Below are positions 6,133 through 6,283 of a stretch of DNA of 6,283 nt, piece by piece. Source of the stretch: Pelobacter sp. UBA5610 (GTDB lineage Bacteria; Desulfobacterota; Desulfuromonadia; Desulfuromonadales; Syntrophotaleaceae); contig DIKU01000063.1 in NCBI GenBank assembly GCA_002424645.1, positions 1 to 6,283 of the forward strand. The letters are read 5' to 3'. The notes under the pieces were generated by a model, which had not been told where the DNA came from, did not search any database, and saw only the letters and a list, made by a program, of their open reading frames with translations. A program made the translations under genes and the position numbers. Position 1 is the first letter of the stretch. Each line of letters opens with the position of its first letter.

Positions 6133-6283
6133 TCAGGCAAGGTCGAAGCGGTCGAGGTTCATAATCTTGCTCCATGCCGCAACAAAGTCATGCAGGAATT
6201 TCTCCTTGGAGTCCTCGCAGCCATAGACTTCCGCAACGGCCCTGAGCTGGGAGTTCGAACCGAAGATGAGGTCGACGCGGGTG
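6133..6283 (-). CDS. katG: Catalase-peroxidase KatG, C-terminal end (partial)
   Basis: Reading the minus strand from 6282 gives 49 residues and a TGA stop (6135-6133). The translation includes TRVDLIFGSNSQLRA, then EVYGCEDSKEKF, and ends WSKIMNLDRFDLA. This is the highly conserved last part of bacterial KatG, the bifunctional heme catalase-peroxidase that removes hydrogen peroxide. The enzyme is usually a little over 700 residues, so only the tail of its second, non-heme peroxidase-like domain is here. The start, the heme-ligand His and the Met-Tyr-Trp adduct residues lie beyond the right edge. It is convergent with the radical SAM gene and shares its terminator. In an anaerobe it would serve oxidative stress defence, which is inferred. 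Confidence 0.95.
   Translation of the reverse strand, partial: TRVDLIFGSNSQLRAVAEVYGCEDSKEKFLHDFVAAWSKIMNLDRFDLA

Noticed and set aside
5828..6175. Minus-strand open frame of 115 codons spanning the terminator and the katG end
   Set aside because: It crosses the strong hairpin, overlaps two real genes, and is out of frame with the katG translation ending at 6133.

Overview
The window is an ordinary chromosomal stretch of roughly half G+C. It holds seven genes: six complete (one of them a small unknown ORF) and one cut by the right edge. There is no IS element, tRNA, rRNA, CRISPR array or integrase. Three things together suggest a Gram-negative anaerobe of the Desulfuromonadales type (Geobacter/Pelobacter/Desulfuromonas relatives): an RlpA lipoprotein with a SPOR domain, a Cys-rich radical SAM/SPASM protein resembling Geobacter-type putative metalloenzyme maturases, and the mix of the other genes. 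This placement is inferred from protein flavour only.

Left part (1-2463). A TIM-barrel amidohydrolase of the amidohydrolase-2 type lies on the minus strand (26-1015). A short AT-rich plus-strand ORF of unknown function (1101-1310) diverges from it. Next is rlpA (1459-2400), a septal-ring/peptidoglycan lipoprotein with a lipobox, a double-psi beta-barrel lytic transglycosylase domain and a C-terminal SPOR domain. A perfect 10-bp hairpin (2438-2463) separates rlpA from the genes converging on it.

Middle (2469-4372, minus strand). A two-gene unit encodes a Ste24/CAAX-protease-like M48 membrane metallopeptidase, then a soluble class I SAM-dependent methyltransferase. The methyltransferase ribosome binding site overlaps the protease stop codon, so the two are probably translationally coupled.

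Right part (4373-6283). A 241-bp divergent intergenic region with overlapping inverted and imperfect direct repeats precedes the radical SAM/SPASM gene (4614-5969). After it comes a perfect 21-bp-stem bidirectional terminator (6045-6090). The last 49 codons of a minus-strand catalase-peroxidase gene, katG, run off the right edge.

I see no clear new defence or mobile system. The points most worth a second look are the orphan radical SAM/SPASM protein with ten C-terminal cysteines, the coupled Ste24-like protease/methyltransferase pair, and the structured leader between them.
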